Positions 36,235 to 45,745 of a DNA stretch of 64,000 nucleotides are shown here, one piece after another. The stretch is from Aestuariirhabdus haliotis (GTDB taxonomy: Bacteria; Pseudomonadota; Gammaproteobacteria; Pseudomonadales; Aestuariirhabdaceae). Each line of letters begins with the position of its first letter. Position 1 is the stretch's first letter. The position numbers were made by a program, and so were the translations under genes. Location: contig NZ_JAKSDZ010000004.1 of assembly GCF_023509475.1 (NCBI RefSeq), positions 186,001 through 250,000 on the forward strand. The letters are read 5' to 3'. The notes under the pieces are model-generated. The model worked only from the letters and a program-made list of their open reading frames with translations, made no database searches and was not told where the DNA came from.

Positions 36235-37092
36235 ATGTTTAGGACTCTTGCCGGACCAGCACCGAGCATTGCGCTGCCCAAAGGCACCATCGATTGCCAT
36301 ATGCATCTGTTCGACAGCCGTTACCCGGAGCCAAAAGAGGGGCCGGCGGGGCCCGCTCATGACGCCCCCATTTCCGACTATCAACAACTGCAAACCTGGC
36401 TCGGTATCGATCGCGTTGTCATTGTGCAGGGAAACGCCTACCACAAGGATAACCGTTGCACTCTGGATGCGCTGGCGCATTACGGTGACAAGGCTCGTGC
36501 CGTGGTCGCCGTCGACGTTTCCATTACCGATGACGAACTCCAGAAAATGACTCAGCTGGGAGTTCGTGGTGCGCGCATCATGGATCTCCTGCAGGGTGCT
36601 GTCGGGCTCGATGAAATGCTCGAGGTCAATGCCCGAGTACAGCCCTTTGGTTGGAGCCTGATCATTCAGTTTGACGGTCGCAGCATTGTCGAACGCGCCC
36701 CCTTACTGGAGCAAATTCAGGGCGACTATGTGATCGATCATATCGGCAAATTCTTACGCCCGGTGAGCCCGGACAGCAACGAATTCCACAGCCTGTTGCG
36801 CCTGATTGATCGCGGTAATTGCTACGTAAAAATTGCCGCCTGCTACGAAACCTCATTATCCGGCCACCCCAAATACGATGATGTCGCGTTACTCGCCAAG
36901 GCATTGATTGAGCACGCACCCGAACGGGTAATCTGGGGCACAAACTGGCCCCATTTGATGTCGCAATCCGCACAAACCTATCCGGACGACAGGCATTTAG
37001 TAGACCTTGCCAACAGCTGGGCCGGCAGCCCTGCCAACCGGCAAAAACTTTTCGTTGATAACCCGGCCAGACTTTATGGCTTCACTTCTTAA
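36235..37092 (+). CDS. D-galactarolactone isomerase-like amidohydrolase (GLI)
   Basis: About 285 residues of the amidohydrolase-2 superfamily: H-M-H strand-1 motif in I-D-C-H-M-H-L-F-D (about 22-30), a conserved D-H-I-G-K-F, and W-G-T-N-W-P-H near the end. This matches the group holding D-galactarolactone isomerase and 2-pyrone-4,6-dicarboxylate lactonase. Between KDG kinase and semialdehyde dehydrogenase, the isomerase role (interconverting 1,5- and 1,4-aldarolactones from uronate dehydrogenase) fits best. I start at the ATG at 36235; ATGs at 36181 and 36115 are also in frame, the latter overlapping kdgK. Confidence 0.78.
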   Translation: MFRTLAGPAPSIALPKGTIDCHMHLFDSRYPEPKEGPAGPAHDAPISDYQQLQTWLGIDRVVIVQGNAYHKDNRCTLDALAHYGDKARAVVAVDVSITDDELQKMTQLGVRGARIMDLLQGAVGLDEMLEVNARVQPFGWSLIIQFDGRSIVERAPLLEQIQGDYVIDHIGKFLRPVSPDSNEFHSLLRLIDRGNCYVKIAACYETSLSGHPKYDDVALLAKALIEHAPERVIWGTNWPHLMSQSAQTYPDDRHLVDLANSWAGSPANRQKLFVDNPARLYGFTS

Positions 37093-37108
37093 GGCGGACA
37101 AGCAGATC

Positions 37109-38695
37109 ATGACTTCGTTAACCGGACAGCATTACATTGCAGGTCAATGGGTAGAAAACGATGATTTTTTCCAATCGTTTAACCCTAAAACCTCTGAACA
37201 CAATCCCACTCGCTTCTCTAACGCCACCTCGGCTCAGGTCAATGACGCGGTTGTTGCTGCCACGGAAGCGGCCAGCCAGTTTGCCAATCTTTCGATTGCC
37301 GACAGAGCCGCCTTTCTGCGAAAGATTGCTGATGAGATCGAGGTGTGCGGTGACCAGATTACTGAAACAGCTCATGCTGAAACAGCATTACCCATTCCGC
37401 GCCTCGAAGGCGAACGGGGCCGAACCCTGAATCAATTGCGCTTTTTTGCCAATTGGATTGAAGAAGGAAGCTGGCTCGATGCCCGTATTGACCAGGCCGA
37501 TCCCGAGCGTACACCTTTAGCCAAACCAGATATTCGCACTCAGAATCAGCCTCTGGGTCCCGTCGCCATTTTTGGCGCAAGCAACTTTCCTCTGGCGTTC
37601 TCAACCGCCGGCGGTGATACCGCTTCAGCGTTGGCAGCCGGCTGCCCAGTGGTTGTTAAATCCCACCCGGCGCATCCAGGCACCAGTGAACTGGTCGCCG
37701 GTGCCATCGCCAGGGCGATCCAACACTGCCGTTTGCCCGCCGGAGTATTCAGCCTGTTGCAGGGCAATAGCCATAGCCTGGGTGCCGCACTGGTTTCTCA
37801 CCCTGGCATCAAGGCGGTGGGTTTTACCGGTTCGCTGGCCGGAGGACGAGCACTCTATGATCTGGCAACCCGACGCAAGGAACCCATTCCTTTTTTTGGT
37901 GAACTTGGCAGTATTAATCCGGTCTTTTTATTGCCGCACAATCTCTCCCACAAAGCGTCCGCTATCGGCGAAGCCTGGGCCCAGTCACTGACTCTGGGTG
38001 TGGGGCAATTTTGCACCAATCCAGGCGTTATTGTGACGCTGGCTGGTGACAATTACGACACCTTTAAAAACCGGGCTGTCGAGACATTAAAGCAAACATC
38101 TGCACAGCCCATGCTCACCGAACAGATAGCCGGTCATTACTATTCCGGTATCAGCCAGCTCAATAAAAATCCAAACTTGCGCTGTCTGTTAGCGCCTCAG
38201 GATAGCGTTGGCAGCTGTTTCTCTGCACCCGCGCTATTCGAATGCGACGCAACGAACTGGTTGACTGATCCGACCTTGCAGGATGAAACATTCGGCCCCT
38301 GCGCTATCATCGTGGTCTGCCAATCGGTTGATCAAATGCTTCAGGTTGCAACAGGCTTGAGCGGACAACTGACGGCCACGCTGCATATGGCCCCGGAAGA
38401 CAACGACGAGGCTCAGAGCCTGATTCCATTGCTCAGCGAAAAAGCCGGCAGAGTACTGATTAACAGCTTCCCAACCGGCGTAGAGGTGTGCCATTCGATG
38501 GTCCATGGCGGCCCCTACCCGGCCAGCACCAATGCACAAAGCACCTCTGTCGGCACGCTGGCAATACGCCGTTTCCTGCGTCCGGTTTGTTATCAGGATG
38601 TTCCTGACAAGCTATTGCCACCAGCACTTCAAAACAGCAACCCGCTGAACATAACGCGCCTTATTGATGGCGCCTATCGCGGAGACGCACTGTAG
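37109..38695 (+). CDS. 2,5-dioxovalerate (alpha-ketoglutarate semialdehyde) dehydrogenase
   Basis: A 528-residue aldehyde dehydrogenase of the KGSADH group, longer than ordinary ALDHs: F-G-A-S-N-F-P-L-A-F-S (Asn159), catalytic Glu265 in F-F-G-E-L-G-S, and catalytic Cys302 in G-Q-F-C-T-N-P-G. The V-K-S-H-P-A-H-P-G-T-S-E motif is characteristic. It converts 2-oxoglutarate semialdehyde to 2-oxoglutarate, the last step of the oxidative uronate pathway. Start ATG 37109, 16 bp after the isomerase stop, with AAGGCGG ahead; the upstream extension to 37007 overlaps that gene. Confidence 0.92.
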   Translation: MTSLTGQHYIAGQWVENDDFFQSFNPKTSEHNPTRFSNATSAQVNDAVVAATEAASQFANLSIADRAAFLRKIADEIEVCGDQITETAHAETALPIPRLEGERGRTLNQLRFFANWIEEGSWLDARIDQADPERTPLAKPDIRTQNQPLGPVAIFGASNFPLAFSTAGGDTASALAAGCPVVVKSHPAHPGTSELVAGAIARAIQHCRLPAGVFSLLQGNSHSLGAALVSHPGIKAVGFTGSLAGGRALYDLATRRKEPIPFFGELGSINPVFLLPHNLSHKASAIGEAWAQSLTLGVGQFCTNPGVIVTLAGDNYDTFKNRAVETLKQTSAQPMLTEQIAGHYYSGISQLNKNPNLRCLLAPQDSVGSCFSAPALFECDATNWLTDPTLQDETFGPCAIIVVCQSVDQMLQVATGLSGQLTATLHMAPEDNDEAQSLIPLLSEKAGRVLINSFPTGVEVCHSMVHGGPYPASTNAQSTSVGTLAIRRFLRPVCYQDVPDKLLPPALQNSNPLNITRLIDGAYRGDAL

Positions 38696-38717
38696 CCAAC
38701 CCGGCATACTGTCTTAA

Positions 38718-39644
<927 letters not shown>

Positions 39645-39646
39645 GC

Positions 39647-40777
39647 ATGCGTATTCAAAAGATTATTCCTCATATTTTGCACCATAATCTGGAGCAACCG
39701 TTCGAATCCTCTTTCTCTACCTTTCGCGCTCGAACACATTGCCTTGTTGAGATGGTTTGTGACAACGGTTTGATTGGCTGGGGGGAATGTTTGGGGCCGG
39801 CCACCATCAATGCGGCCATTATCGATGCCATGTCATCCATGGTCATCGGCCGAAATCCTCTGGATATCGAACCCATCTGGCTCGATATCTACAATCAATA
39901 CCGCGACCAGGGACAACGGGGAGTCATACAGACCGCTCTCAGCGGTATTGATATCGCCTTATGGGACATTGCCGGTCAACATTTTCAGGCACCCATTTAC
40001 CAATTAATGGGCGGTGCCTTTCGCACGTCGATTCCGGCTTATGCTACCGGAGGCTTCCGGCCAACCGGGCAAGACCATGCGGAATCCTGCGCTAAAGAGA
40101 TGGCCGGCTATGTCGCCGAGGGATTTGGGGCCGTTAAAATCAAGATTGGCTATGGTCTTGCCAGTGACCTTGCCACTATCAAAGCGGTACGTGAAGCCAT
40201 CGGCCCTGACATCGAATTAATGATCGATGCCAACCACGGTTACGATGCCATTGATGCGATCGCCCTGGGACGCGAAGCGGCTCAATACAATATCGCCTGG
40301 TTTGAAGAGCCGGTGGTTCCGGAGGCGCTGGCGGCCTACAGGGACGTTCGTGCGGCCCAACCCATCCCCGTGGCTGCCGGAGAAACCTGGCACGGCCGCT
40401 GGGCGATGGATCAAGCCCTCAATCAACGCTGCGTTGATATACTGCAACCCGACATCTGTGGTCTGGGAGGTTTAAGTGAAGGGCGCAAGATCATTACCCT
40501 GGCGGATACCTATCAGGTACGTCTGGTACCTCATGTGTGGGGAACGGCAGTCGCCTTGGCAGCAGGCCTTCACTTTCATGCCATTTTGCCGCCCTCGCCG
40601 CCATCACATGAAAGCAGGTCACCTTTACTGGAGTTCGATCGTACCCATAACCCATTCCGGCAAGCCATTGTCGAAACCCCTATTGAGCATCATCAAGGCC
40701 GGGTAAAGGTACCAGACGGTCCGGGGTTGGGGATCGAAATCAATCGTGAAGCATTGCAACAGTTTAAAATGACATAA
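39647..40777 (+). CDS. gci: D-galactarolactone cycloisomerase-like enolase-superfamily enzyme
   Basis: A 376-residue mandelate-racemase-subgroup enzyme. Catalytic K164-x-K166 (V-K-I-K-I-G), metal ligands Asp194 (D-A-N-H-G), Glu220 (F-E-E-P-V) and Glu246 (G-E-T-W), and His296 (P-H-V-W-G-T) are present. It most resembles galactarolactone cycloisomerase, which opens the aldaro-1,4-lactone to 5-keto-4-deoxyglucarate by beta-elimination; a galactarate or glucarate dehydratase activity cannot be excluded. It is the last gene of the operon and supplies KdgD. Confidence 0.85.
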   Translation: MRIQKIIPHILHHNLEQPFESSFSTFRARTHCLVEMVCDNGLIGWGECLGPATINAAIIDAMSSMVIGRNPLDIEPIWLDIYNQYRDQGQRGVIQTALSGIDIALWDIAGQHFQAPIYQLMGGAFRTSIPAYATGGFRPTGQDHAESCAKEMAGYVAEGFGAVKIKIGYGLASDLATIKAVREAIGPDIELMIDANHGYDAIDAIALGREAAQYNIAWFEEPVVPEALAAYRDVRAAQPIPVAAGETWHGRWAMDQALNQRCVDILQPDICGLGGLSEGRKIITLADTYQVRLVPHVWGTAVALAAGLHFHAILPPSPPSHESRSPLLEFDRTHNPFRQAIVETPIEHHQGRVKVPDGPGLGIEINREALQQFKMT

Positions 40778-41239
40778 TCTATTCCGATTATTTATTCGTT
40801 AACGCGGGAGAAAGATCAGGCCTTGCTTGCACGTTTTGTTATGGCTTTTTTCCGCCTTAATTCAACAAAAATTCGAGGCGTTGATCTGCTTTTTTCGGCG
40901 CTATTTCCAAACTTTCAGCAGTAACAAGATTACTCCGCGACGAAAGTATCATTGGCAACTCTCTGCTTCAGCTCTTCTAGGGCTCCTCTAATTAAGATGA
41001 TGTACATCAGTTATGTCCTTATAGCTTGATAGATCCTGGTGGTCGGCAGCGAGAACACCCCAGTATGCGGCAAACGCCACGCAGCGGTGTCTGTTCGGTG
41101 AAAGCGCGCAGCGTTGGAACGAACATCACTGATTTGTAAAATGCTTTGTATTCCACACCAATGTCTATATGCTAACCGGACTTCGTTTTGTCACTTATCC
41201 TTGATAGCTGGCCAAGCACCATCTTATTGAGGCTAGCAA
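40778..41239. other. Intergenic region at the edge of the uronate island
   Basis: 462 bp without a coding frame I can support. It contains patches such as TTAACGCG ... TTTTGTTATGG (about 40799-40844) and CAAACGCC ... GCGTTGG (about 41073-41116) that resemble eroded attC ends, but lack the matching arms. It is the left boundary of the accessory segment. Confidence 0.35.
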
Positions 41240-41896
41240 ATGACAAACCCCCGATTATCTTACCAAACCATTGAGTTTGGAAAAATTGACATTCATCTTT
41301 GCACTTTGAGAAACATACAGGAATTTCACGACCCTAACGATACAGCAAAAAATTTAGGGATTTCTTCCGCAACATGGCCCATCTTTGGTGTCGTTTGGCC
41401 TTCAAGTCTTGTTCTTGCTCACTACATGCTTGATTACGATATCGGCGCCAAGCGAACCCTTGAAATTGGATGCGGCACAGCAATAAGCAGCCTATTACTA
41501 AACAAGCAAAACATCGATATTACCGCGACTGACTACCATCCAGAGGTAGAAAAGTTTCTTGTTCGGAATACTCATCTTAACGGTGATAACATCATTCCAT
41601 TTGAGAGAACCAACTGGGGCGACAACGATGACAAGCTTGGTCGTTTTGATTTAATTATCGGTAGCGATTTGCTCTACGAAGACGAACATATAACGTTACT
41701 ATCTGAATTCATCAACGCTCATTCAAACCCACAATGTGAAGTCATCATTGTCGACCCAGGCAGAGGCCGAAAAAACAAACTCGCAAAGAATCTCTCTGAA
41801 CAGGGTTATAAAGCCACGTTCTCTAAACCCATAAATACAGATTATCTAGAAAACGAATTCAAGGGACGTATTTTAAGATTTGCGCGCAAAGGCTAG
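41240..41896 (+). CDS. Class I SAM-dependent methyltransferase (METTL21/family 16-like)
   Basis: A 218-residue methyltransferase: SAM motif I L-E-I-G-C-G-T-A (about 73-80), acidic end of strand 2 in T-A-T-D-Y-H-P, and a D-L-L-Y-E-D-E motif following I-I-G-S. It resembles the family 16 / nicotinamide N-methyltransferase-like group, whose members methylate protein lysines or small molecules. It is AT-rich and the only plus-strand gene beside the cassette array, pointing toward it; no promoter partner is seen. Substrate unknown. Confidence 0.75.
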   Translation: MTNPRLSYQTIEFGKIDIHLCTLRNIQEFHDPNDTAKNLGISSATWPIFGVVWPSSLVLAHYMLDYDIGAKRTLEIGCGTAISSLLLNKQNIDITATDYHPEVEKFLVRNTHLNGDNIIPFERTNWGDNDDKLGRFDLIIGSDLLYEDEHITLLSEFINAHSNPQCEVIIVDPGRGRKNKLAKNLSEQGYKATFSKPINTDYLENEFKGRILRFARKG

Positions 41897-42024
41897 CACA
41901 TTTAGCGTCTGTTCAGTAATACATTGAACAGACAGACTCTCGATAGGTGTTTGGTACAGCCCCCCCAAAGGCAAGCCCACCCTGAAATTATCACAAGCAG
42001 TGAAAAAAGGTGTTTCTAATAAAC

Positions 42025-42060
42025 AACAGCACTGAGCAAGTGCTGTTTTAGGGTCTTTTT
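42025..42060 (+). terminator. Hairpin with T-run between methyltransferase and cassette array
   Basis: AACAGCAC-tgagcaa-GTGCTGTT is followed after a short gap by CTTTTT. It can end plus-strand transcription from the methyltransferase gene. A second 9 bp inverted repeat (GTCTGTTCA, 41907-41915, and its complement 41925-41933) lies just after the stop codon without a T-run. Confidence 0.55.
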
Positions 42061-42093
42061 GTTTCTTTACAAGGTCCGGTCGTATAGGTGTTA

Positions 42094-42570
42094 TCACATA
42101 TCGTCTTCGTCGATTAGCCCTAGAAGATCGTCTTCCTCTAAATAACCTTCACTTTTTACCTTTTGATGAAAATTATTTAAGTACTCTTCAAGGCTGGCTT
42201 GGATAATCGGCTCCACACCTAAATCAAGTTCGCAAAATACCCAAGAGTTATCAATCTTTGCATAGCCAAGTTGCTGTCTACCTGGTGATTGAAAAATTGG
42301 AATGAAGACCTGCGCAGTTTTACCAAGCTTGTAAGATTTTAAAGAACCTGGATCTATCACGGCATCTGAACGGCAAGCAGGTAAGAGTCTATATAAACCA
42401 AATACTCCATCGGATTTTTCATTTTCATGTGAGATAAGCGTATATAGTGAGTAGTAATCTTCAGGTAGTTCTAACGAGCGAAAATCTTCAAGACCTTCAG
42501 CAGGTGAAAAATTAAGAAGGCTATAGGCATTCGGATAAATTGATTTCAAATCCTTAAATATTATTTCCAT
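42094..42570 (-). CDS. SMI1/KNR4 (SUKH)-like immunity protein, cassette gene
   Basis: A 158-residue acidic protein. The segment L-E-L-P-E-D-Y-Y-S-L-Y followed by G-V-F-G-L-Y-R-L-L is the core of the SMI1/KNR4 (SUKH) fold, found in proteins that neutralise contact-dependent and polymorphic toxins. No matching toxin lies nearby. It is the last cassette of the array: its upstream boundary at 42589 reads GTTATCAC on the minus strand, and the same core (GTTATCAC) occurs at 42090, at its stop codon, as expected for a cassette. The remainder of its own attC is degenerate or lost. Confidence 0.6.
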   Translation of the reverse strand: MEIIFKDLKSIYPNAYSLLNFSPAEGLEDFRSLELPEDYYSLYTLISHENEKSDGVFGLYRLLPACRSDAVIDPGSLKSYKLGKTAQVFIPIFQSPGRQQLGYAKIDNSWVFCELDLGVEPIIQASLEEYLNNFHQKVKSEGYLEEDDLLGLIDEDDM

Positions 42571-42588
42571 GTCCGATTTCCTGATGAG

Positions 42589-42675
42589 TGATAACGTTCC
42601 AAAAATGGGCCGGAAAACTGCGCATCGGTTTGGAGGTCCAGCCCCAACGGGGCGACACTGATTGGCTTGTTATAT
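42589..42675 (-). repeat. attC recombination site 1 (cassette of Rap1a-like gene)
   Basis: An 87 bp attC: minus strand R'' ATATAAC-AAGCC, imperfect inverted arms including GCCCCGTTGGGGC, and R' GTTATCA at the other end. R'' is complementary to GTTATATGC at the start of the same cassette (43036-43042). Confidence 0.75.
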
Positions 42676-43020
42676 GCCACACGCATTCCCCTTAGTGAAT
42701 TCGAGTAATACATCAAGAACATCCATTTCTTGAAACTTTTTGTTTGAGTTAACGAATGCTACAAACTCTTTAGGAAGAGTGTTGGGATTGAAAGACCTAC
42801 ATAATGAAACAGGGTTATCATTCAAGCGAGATTGTTCCACTGCTCCCGCCTGATACCCGAGTAATAGCATTGTGCAGCTAGCGATAGCTGACTGACTATC
42901 CATTCCTTCATGTACACCGGAACAAATTCCTCGCCAAGTAAGTCCATCGCCTAACGTAAATGCCGTTGCTTGCGCTGAAGTACTTGATAACAGAAACACA
43001 AAAATTGCTAAATGTTTCAC
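42670..43020 (-). CDS. Small secreted Rap1a/Tai4-like immunity protein, cassette gene
   Basis: A 116-residue protein with a signal peptide (about 1-19, S-A-Q-A-T-A). Four or five Cys residues and the pattern C...A-S-C-T-M-L-L-L-G-Y...L-C-R-S-F...V-L-D-V-L-L-E-F...C resemble the Rap1a/Tai periplasmic immunity proteins that protect against type VI secretion amidases. The start is GTG at 43020 with GGGGAG upstream; the longer frame to 43146 would cross the neighbouring attC site. Its stop codon lies inside its own attC, as is common in cassettes. Confidence 0.55.
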   Translation of the reverse strand: MKHLAIFVFLLSSTSAQATAFTLGDGLTWRGICSGVHEGMDSQSAIASCTMLLLGYQAGAVEQSRLNDNPVSLCRSFNPNTLPKEFVAFVNSNKKFQEMDVLDVLLEFTKGNACGI

Positions 43021-43035
43021 TAAACACTCCCCTGC

Positions 43036-43170
43036 ATATAACGCCTTTATTTGGGGCGGACTTGGAGTTGTTTGAGTTGCGCTAGCGTAGCGATAAGCGC
43101 ATAAGCAAACAACGGAAAGGCCGTCCCAGCCATGCGTCTTTTGCATGGCGACTACAGCCGCTTGTTAGAT
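43036..43170 (-). repeat. attC recombination site 2 (cassette of 73-residue gene)
   Basis: A 135 bp attC: R'' ATCTAAC-AAGCGGC and R' GCC-TTTAT...GGCGTTATATG at the ends, with arms GGACGGCC/GTCCGCCCC and a second hairpin CGCCATGC/GCATGGC. R'' is complementary to the GTTAGAT that opens the same cassette at 43420-43426. Confidence 0.82.
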
Positions 43171-43172
43171 TT

Positions 43173-43394
43173 TTAGCCCTTTATCACTACTTTTTTAAAA
43201 GATGCGACCTTTAAACCCACAACTACTAAGGCAGCTATTAATATACCTTGTAGAGCAGCAATTATTGGGGTTGAAATGACAGCCACCCATACTTGGGGTG
43301 GAGGCTCAGGAGAAAGCAGACCTACCAATGCCATTAAGGGCATAAATATTATAGTTACCCCTACAGTCCATCCCTTCCAAACATCCTTGAACAT
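43173..43394 (-). CDS. Small two-helix membrane protein, cassette gene
   Basis: A 73-residue protein with two hydrophobic helices (about 9-30 and 34-62) and a basic C-terminus. No family recognised. It lies between attC2 and attC3, with attC2 beginning 3 bp past its stop codon. Confidence 0.55.
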   Translation of the reverse strand: MFKDVWKGWTVGVTIIFMPLMALVGLLSPEPPPQVWVAVISTPIIAALQGILIAALVVVGLKVASFKKVVIKG

Positions 43395-43419
43395 AAATCA
43401 GTTTTCCATTCCTAGTGAA

Positions 43420-43521
43420 ATCTAACGCCGCAATATGGGGCGTATTAAGCTTGGCCAAAATCAGCGAAGAATGAGCGCCAGCCAAGCTTTAGACGCCTCA
43501 TTCATAATTGCCTTGTTATAT
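43420..43521 (-). repeat. attC recombination site 3 (cassette of 185-residue gene)
   Basis: A 102 bp attC with R'' ATATAAC-AAGGC, R' GGCGTTAGAT and complementary arms AAGCTTGGC/GCCAAGCTT. R'' matches the opening GTTATAT of its cassette at 44095-44101. Confidence 0.82.
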
Positions 43522-44073
43522 TGCGTACCACCGAATAAGTTCAATAAGTAGATAAATAGAACTTACAGCCCCCATAAACATTAAGAAGCCAACAAATTTT
43601 AGTACGATAGGTTTAGGCTGTTTTTGCAGTAGTACAGGCACAGCCTTTGCTGGTCCTTCGTCAGACTCAATATGAGTATTTATATTTTGCCAGCGAACAG
43701 GCTCATAATATAAATAAGAAATAGTTATTTCCTTTTTGGGTGTTACAACAGGGAATACCATTTCTTTACCACCACCGGGCAAATCTTTTATTTCATATTC
43801 AATATCAGGGAATACATTGACGTTTGGGAGTTGATTGTGACCCAAACGTACATTTTGAGCCGACTTGCTACCATTGTTTCTTAGTACCACTGAATGCGTA
43901 TTAACGATTACTTGTGGTTGGTCTTCTTTTTGCTCCAATTTATGGGATGCTGCGTGCCCTAAATAAACTACCAATTTCTCTTTATTTTCTAGAAGCCGGT
44001 TTATTGCAATACCAAGCAACAAAGTAACTATAGGAACAGCTACTTTTACAACGATATCAATATTTACATCCAT
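43516..44073 (-). CDS. Membrane protein of unknown function, cassette gene
   Basis: A 185-residue protein with a hydrophobic helix at each end (about 8-26 and 160-182) and a middle domain with beta-strand patterns (V-V-L-R-N-N-G-S-K-S-A-Q-N-V). No family recognised. The stop codon overlaps attC3. Confidence 0.6.
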   Translation of the reverse strand: MDVNIDIVVKVAVPIVTLLLGIAINRLLENKEKLVVYLGHAASHKLEQKEDQPQVIVNTHSVVLRNNGSKSAQNVRLGHNQLPNVNVFPDIEYEIKDLPGGGKEMVFPVVTPKKEITISYLYYEPVRWQNINTHIESDEGPAKAVPVLLQKQPKPIVLKFVGFLMFMGAVSSIYLLIELIRWYAI

Positions 44074-44094
44074 TGTTTGAATTAACTCCTAGCA

Positions 44095-44177
44095 ATATAA
44101 CGCCTTTATGTGGGGCGGCTTGAGCGTAGCGTAAGACGTCCCAGCCACGTAGTGGCGACAACATAAACTTGTTAAGT
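44095..44177 (-). repeat. attC recombination site 4 (cassette of 96-residue gene)
   Basis: An 83 bp attC with R'' ACTTAAC-AAG, R' AGGCGTTATAT and a GGGACGTC/GCCGCCCC arm pair. R'' is complementary to the GTTAAGT that opens its cassette at 44470-44476. Confidence 0.8.
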
Positions 44178-44462
44178 GTCTTTGTTACTACTGTCTTTCT
44201 TTGAGCCATTTTTTAGAGCAGACTTTATGCAAATCAGTTTGTGAGTGTAATCGCCTCTAGGGCCACGATTTTGGAGCTCTATATCTTGTGGTCGAGTGTT
44301 ATCCGATACGAAAAAATACAGTAAAGGTCCGACAAAAGGAACTAGTGTAACTGCCGATATTAGGATCTTAAACACAAGATACTTCTCGCGAACCCAAATT
44401 CTGGGCAGGAGCAAAAGCGACACCAAGCTTGAAAGAGCAATGTATATTCGTATGTCATCCAT
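44172..44462 (-). CDS. Small membrane protein with PLDc_N-like helix pair, cassette gene
   Basis: A 96-residue protein with two hydrophobic helices (about 5-22 and 30-53). The second ends L-V-P-F-V-G-P-L-L-Y-F-F, the pattern of the phospholipase-D-nuclease N-terminal domain (PLDc_N) found in small membrane and immunity proteins. The C-terminus is polar. Its stop codon is inside attC4. Confidence 0.55.
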   Translation of the reverse strand: MDDIRIYIALSSLVSLLLLPRIWVREKYLVFKILISAVTLVPFVGPLLYFFVSDNTRPQDIELQNRGPRGDYTHKLICIKSALKNGSKKDSSNKDT

Positions 44463-44469
44463 GATTTAC

Positions 44470-44541
44470 ACTTAACGCCGTGCTCTGCGGAATTTCAGGA
44501 GCGCTAGCTAGCAAATTTTCCATAGCAGAACCTTGTTAAGT
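44470..44541 (-). repeat. attC recombination site 5 (cassette of 396-residue gene)
   Basis: A 72 bp attC, the shortest in the array: R'' ACTTAAC-AAGG, R' GGCGTTAAGT. Here R'' does not match the GTTTAAA that opens its cassette at 45746, unlike the other sites, which suggests rearrangement or mutation. Confidence 0.7.
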
Positions 44542-45726
44542 CTTTTTGTTAATTACAGGTAGTAGTTGATCATCAATAAATTGATTAGGCTTCCAACCTG
44601 AAAGCAGCTTATCCAAATAGAACGTGTCTAGCGCACCTAAAGATAAGCCAGCTACTGTTCCTAAACCACCAGTAAGAGTTGCATCTGCAGCTAACCCTAA
44701 GCCTGTAAAAACACTAAACCTAGCCGTTTTTCCGGGGAGTTTGTCTGCTACAGTCTCTTTCGTTACTTCTGCATAATACTCTTTAATAAGATCACTTTCA
44801 GGGCTCTTTTTGGTCAACCAAGATTTAAATTTATGTGATTTTTCGATTATTTGGATAACATCTTTGGCTGTGATTTTCTTGTTATTTACAGCATCACGTA
44901 ACTTTTGTGCATTATCTAAAGCGAAATCACTGAAGTTATTTATCTTTTCTTCCGTCTTGTAGCTTTGCTCAAAGATATAGTCAAACTTATTCTTGGCCAA
45001 GGTAGAACTTATTTGGCTAGCTGCGATTTCAGATACATTATTTGAGGCGAAACACAGCTCTTTTTCTAGATCTAAAACCTCAGCCAATATTGAAGCAGGA
45101 GTTAGAGAAGAATGTGTAGCCGGTACAAACTTATGATAAACCTGATTTAGAATTAGAAAATTAGTGTTGGTAGAAACTACTATCCCTCTATCCTGTTTTT
45201 CAGTTTGAAATCTAAGACCAGAAAGGTCTACTGAACCATTAAGTTTCGAGTTCAGGACTAAGTTAGCGGCTGTTTGGATATATTGTTGATTTAAAATTGA
45301 GTGTCTAGTTCCATCCAATATTGAATGGTCATGATTAGTAACCTTTATTTTGTCTTGTATTTTATTAGCTAAACGTCGCCCTTTTCCGGCCTTTCCTGTC
45401 ACTTCAACAATTTGTTTTCTTAGAACATCTTGGTATAGGTGTTGAGGTGATGACATTTCTACAACATCATAAAACTGTCTAGAGCCTTCTGTATTAGTAC
45501 TTACACCAACCATCGATTCAGTGTAAATTATATGGAGAACATTGGAATCCAGCAGCTCAATTAACCCATCTACTCCAAAGTACTTTATTAGTTGTTTAAG
45601 TATTCCTTGAGACGCAATGACATATGTGGATTTATAGAAAATCATGCACTCAGCAAGATGCCCAAGATCAATTGGATTGTTTCCATCAAGCTTATTTTGA
45701 GTGGCAAATGTAATTCTATCGAACAA
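44536..45726 (-). CDS. Unrecognised 396-residue protein, cassette gene
   Basis: No family recognised. It is mixed alpha/beta in the first 200 residues and mainly helical with a lysine-rich segment afterwards (about 255-320). A Gly/Ala/Leu-rich stretch near 335-375 (G-L-G-L-A-A-D-A-T-L-T-G-G-L-G-T-V-A-G) could be a membrane hairpin. It has no signal peptide. At 1.2 kb it is long for a cassette gene; very AT-rich. A role in defence or toxin delivery is conceivable, but there is no evidence in the sequence. Confidence 0.6.
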   Translation of the reverse strand: MFDRITFATQNKLDGNNPIDLGHLAECMIFYKSTYVIASQGILKQLIKYFGVDGLIELLDSNVLHIIYTESMVGVSTNTEGSRQFYDVVEMSSPQHLYQDVLRKQIVEVTGKAGKGRRLANKIQDKIKVTNHDHSILDGTRHSILNQQYIQTAANLVLNSKLNGSVDLSGLRFQTEKQDRGIVVSTNTNFLILNQVYHKFVPATHSSLTPASILAEVLDLEKELCFASNNVSEIAASQISSTLAKNKFDYIFEQSYKTEEKINNFSDFALDNAQKLRDAVNNKKITAKDVIQIIEKSHKFKSWLTKKSPESDLIKEYYAEVTKETVADKLPGKTARFSVFTGLGLAADATLTGGLGTVAGLSLGALDTFYLDKLLSGWKPNQFIDDQLLPVINKKT

Positions 45727-45745
45727 TGTCTAATTCCTTATGACA

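Noticed and set aside
40797-41116. attC-like fragments left of the methyltransferase gene
   Set aside because: They have TTAACGC/GTTATG-type ends but no complementary arms and no cassette gene between them.
41943-42096. A seventh complete attC after the SUKH-like gene
   Set aside because: The R'' core GTTATCA is present, but the other end repeats ATAGGTGTT in direct, not inverted, orientation, so no full site can be drawn.
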